DNA of 64,000 nucleotides, from positions 135,761 through 199,760 of the forward strand of contig CALYLW010000493.1 of NCBI GenBank assembly GCA_944989445.1, read 5' to 3'. Source of the DNA: Ampullaceana balthica (Eukaryota; Mollusca; Gastropoda; Lymnaeidae). The notes below the pieces were generated by a model, which ran no database searches, was not told the DNA's origin, and saw only the letters and a list, made by a program, of their open reading frames with translations. Each line of letters starts with the position of its first letter. Positions within the stretch are counted from its first letter, which is position 1. Position numbers and translations under genes: made by a program. Below are positions 60,269 through 64,000 of the stretch, one piece after another.

Positions 60269-63200
60269 TTGTTTCTCTGGAAAGGAGAAAATTATTTAGA
60301 AGTACTGTAGAAGTATTTGATGACCCATTTTAAAAAAAAATTAAAAAACAACAGTTGAATTTGCAATTCTAACCCTAAGTTTTAGTAGATAACTTGAAAA
60401 CATATAATTTTAGTTCATTTAAATGATTTAGTTTCGAACCTTCTTTTTAAATTTTTTTTTAAAATTAGTTAATAGTAGGCAGGAAAAACAACTATCTCAT
60501 ATAATGAACAAAATGAAGCAAAGTCTAAGTTCTATAAGAAGTAGAAAAACTGGTCATTGGAGTAAAAAAATGTGTTTGTGAAAAAGCCTGATAATGAAGA
60601 CTGAAATTGAGAAGACTTTGTGTGATAAATGTCTCTGAAGAAAAAAAATTATAATTTGGGTACACATTAAATGACTTCAATAAGCAAAAATTGTGGTTTA
60701 ACAATAAGGGTTATGGAACAGACCAAGCTTGTTGCCCAAGGTTCCACTATGAAATGATAACTGTTTCCTTCATGCCATCTTAATAAAAATTTAAAAAAAA
60801 CAATTATAGCTAAAGTCAATTCAACAAATCATTAATTTCTTCTTTTTGTTTTACCACTAATAACCCCAAAAAAATAATGTTTCTTTTTAAGACCTCAGCA
60901 ACCTTTAAGAGTCAGAGGTAATTTATTTAAATCTTATCCAGTAAGAAAATATTTTAGGAACTGCGTGTTATTTTCATTGGTTAAATAAAAACCCGTAAAA
61001 AAAACAAAGTTTTTGACTATAAATCCTCTATATACGAGACATAACTAAAAGTATGTTCATTATAATAATATTATAAACACCCCCCAACAACTTTGAATAA
61101 TCTAATACTAATTAATACAATGTATAGGTAGTCCAGGTGCTGAATGATAATTAGGTTATTTTGAAGTTTGAATGAAGTTGATGATAATAAATTACATTGA
61201 GTTTGAGGTGTTGAATGAGACAATTAATTTTATTTTTGACACATAATTAGCACCTTGTTATATGTTATTGTTATGTTTTAGTACAAATGTTGTTCAATGT
61301 ATTGGAGTAAGCAAATTGCCATTCTAAAGGACTAACGTAAATAATGTAAAGTATTACAACAAATAGTGGAAAAAGGGAATCTAAATGCAAATAGAATTTG
61401 AATTCAACAATCAACTGATGGAAAGTGTTCTTTTATTAATGAAGAAATAAGGTCTAGAGTCTATACCAACAAGAGCTTGGACTAAGACTGAAAATCTGGG
61501 ATGTGAAAATGATACTCTCCAATACTAAGCTACACTGATTCTAAAGAAAAAAAAATATCCTTGAGATAAAAGTACAAGTAATGGACATATACTAGTTTAG
61601 ACTTTATTTTAAATTATCTAATTTCAGTTTCATTACTTTGTTAACAATTAATTTTGTTTGCAAATGTCTGTTTATGATTGTGTAAAATTTCCCCCTGAGA
61701 ATGGATATATTACAAGACTAAAAGCTAAGGGTTCCAACAAAAGCTACTACAATACAGGCATTGCAAAAATTATTTTTAATAGACTAGTACAGGCATTATT
61801 GTTTGTAAATATATGCCTTGCTAATGATATATTAGGCATAGACCATATCACAAATTACTAATAATAATAGTCAAAGTTAAAACTAATTTAACCTATATAA
61901 ATTAACCTAGTATCTATATATATAATTCTCTTCCTGGTCGGACCCTGCGAGGCAACAAGAAGCTGCATGTGCAACAGATACTAATTTTAGAAAGCAGCGC
62001 ACCAAATTACTGCACCAATGCATCAAAAGGTGTGCAAATTAAATATGCTCTGTAAAAAAAAATTATATGTTTTCACTGATATTTTATTTTTGGAAAAGGG
62101 AACAATGTAAAAAAGAGGATTTGATGATGGTTAATTATAAAAACAAAGGGGGCGCCATAGGCGCCCTACAACCCCTATTATAAAATACTTTGTGTGCATT
62201 TCAGAAAGTTTAATATTTCGTATTGATCAAACAAGGACAAGTTAGTTGGGCTTTTGAAAAAGGTCGGCGCCGTAGGCACCTAAAAAAGTGCATTAAAGGG
62301 GTAAAAGAACTCTTCATGAGCAAGTCTGCGGCATATGCTACGCCGCGGGGCGTCTAGTTGACTATAACACATCCCATAGGTTCCATGATAGGAGCTGGAA
62401 AAAAAATAATGGCCTCTAAGTCAGTCATAGTTAAAAAATCATTTAGATTTCATAAATAGGCCTATATTGAAAGCATAATAAAGTCAAATTTTAAATTTAG
62501 ATTAATTAGGCATAATTAGCCAAGTTATTCTTAATGATTAGGCCTACACATAAATTACCGTTAGTAGTGTAGCCTTCTCAAACAAAACAAAAAAACAAAA
62601 AAAAAGTAAATACATGTAAAATAATACTTTGTAAATGTAACTTTAATAAATTAAATAAATAAAAATATGCAGGCCTAAATTCTTAAATTAAAATTTGACC
62701 TAATCAATTCAATTTAAACTGTAAAAAAATAATTGTTTGCGACTGAATATTTATCTTTTGCTTTAATCTCAATTTTCTATATTCAAACCAGTGTGCTGAT
62801 TCCACATTGAGTGAGAGTGTAGTATATTAGGATTTTAATTTAAATTTAAGACGTTTTTTGAGTAAAATCAATATATTATTATCATGCAAAAATTAACAGA
62901 ACAGGGGCTATTTTAATTTGTATTTTTGAAATTTTGCACTCCAAATTTTTTTGAACTGAGGGAAACAACTCCCACAACCCAGACCCAACCCATGCTATGT
63001 TACAGCCCCACTCTAATTCAATACCAAAAATATGGTAGGAAAAAAATGAAATTCTGTGGAAATTCTTAAAAACTGTTTTCTGTCAAAACAAAATAATTTT
63101 AATGCTGATTAACTGTTCACCTTCAAGCAAAATTATTCAAATGATAAATTTGTCCAAAGTCCAATTCAATCATGTATCGCATTGGATCACAAGCAAAGTC

Positions 63201-64000
63201 ATCAAATTCGGTCACAGCACTACAATTCAAATTTTTCAAATCAATAAGCAATTGAATTGATTTCTTATTACAAGTATTTATAATAAAATAATGAACTACT
63301 AAATAATTTAATTTAGTTTCTTACTCTTTACCTGTACAGTCTAACACAGTGTCCACCATCAATAAATATTCATGATGACACCATGAACATTCACTTCATT
63401 TTAGTTTTAGATGATACTGACTAGCCAGCCTATCTATCTATGGTGATGTTTATGCCTATTATTATTTTTATGGCTATACTATTGCAGCTATGAAGGAATA
63501 TATTACTTACTATGCTATACAAATCTATATAATTGATATATAATTCACTATAGAATAGACTAGACTATAGTCTATAGTAGGCTAGGGCTAGAGTAAATCA
63601 ACATCAACAAGCCCATATTATTTTATACTGTTACAAATTGTTTTAGCCTATAATAATAATAATATACTACAATTACAATACTATTTAGTATGGACTATAG
63701 ACTATAACTATAACTATAGTTGTGTATCTATAGTGACTATAGACACTATAGTCAATAGTCGCCCTATTACTATTAATATTAATTATTAAAATTAATATAA
63801 CTTAAGTTTTAACTTAAGTCTTAAGTCACTAGAGACTAGAGTAGACTATAGACTAAGTCTAAGTTTCAGTCAAGTCTAAGCACTATGACTATATAGACTA
63901 GTAAAAAAAATTATAGATAATTTTATGATAATAGATTACGAGCTCTATGCCTTTTTATTTTTTATAATGCCCTTTGCCTTTGGTTTGTAATATGTAATTC
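60269..64000. other. Upstream flank of IDE, no gene recognised
   Basis: AT-rich, with the Helitron at 61913-62357 and a low-complexity CTATAG-rich stretch at 63400-63900. An untranslated IDE exon could lie here because an acceptor-like CCAG precedes the first IDE ATG. Confidence 0.5.
61913..62357 (+). mobile_element. Non-autonomous Helitron, both ends visible
   Basis: Begins TCTATATATATAATTCTCTTC after an A and ends in CTAG before a T. A GC hairpin (gcggcatatgctacgccgc) lies about 10 nt before the CTAG. These are the textbook Helitron ends and insertion site. It is 445 bp with no helicase frame. Its 5' part shares gcagcgcaccaaattactgcacca with the elements at 13420 and 33255. Confidence 0.75.

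Noticed and set aside
61658..61861. 67-codon open frame upstream of IDE
   Set aside because: No motif, no splice context and AT-rich composition like the surrounding spacer.

Overview
This is nuclear DNA from an intron-rich, very AT-rich invertebrate animal. A lophotrochozoan, most likely a mollusc, is my best guess; this rests on gene structure and repeat content, not on a database match, and the species is unknown. Almost every open reading frame longer than 60 codons is an exon of one of three conserved genes, a transposon relic, or noise.

Layout. (1) Positions 1-8949, minus strand: malonyl-CoA decarboxylase (MLYCD). Nine exons are visible and the 3' end lies off the left edge. (2) Positions 8950-13873: a gap between divergent genes, filled with inverted-repeat elements, LINE tails and a Helitron interrupted by a LINE. 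(3) Positions 13874-26541, plus strand: EED, the WD40 subunit of Polycomb repressive complex 2. It has twelve exons and 426 codons. Its 5 kb first intron holds a paired YY1/PHO-like site, a ~1 kb telomere-like array and a LINE nested in a pogo-type transposon relic. (4) Positions 26542-29423: a convergent gap without a recognisable gene. (5) Positions 29424-60268, minus strand: insulin-degrading enzyme (IDE), complete in 29 exons and 1,022 residues. Its reading frame closes exactly across every junction I assigned. Its introns carry SINEs, LINE fragments, Helitron ends and TIR elements. (6) Positions 60269-64000: no gene recognised; one short, well-delimited Helitron.

How the genes relate: they share no pathway. 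MLYCD (malonyl-CoA turnover) and IDE (peptide degradation) both show signs of targeting to more than one organelle. IDE is the clearest case: an N-terminal mitochondrial-type presequence before a better-placed second Met, and a C-terminal SKL. EED is a chromatin protein.

Mobile DNA. Several insertions are delimited to the base by target-site duplications: three hAT-type MITEs (8 bp), one MULE-like element (9 bp), four related ~1.2-1.5 kb pogo-like elements (TA), one LINE (13 bp) and one Helitron (A|T site, CTAG end). No CRISPR array, rRNA or bacterial-type operon is present. No wholly new gene system was found. The most notable signals are the IDE targeting arrangement, the YY1/PHO palindrome by the EED start, the telomere-like intronic array, and the MULE-like and pogo-like non-autonomous families.
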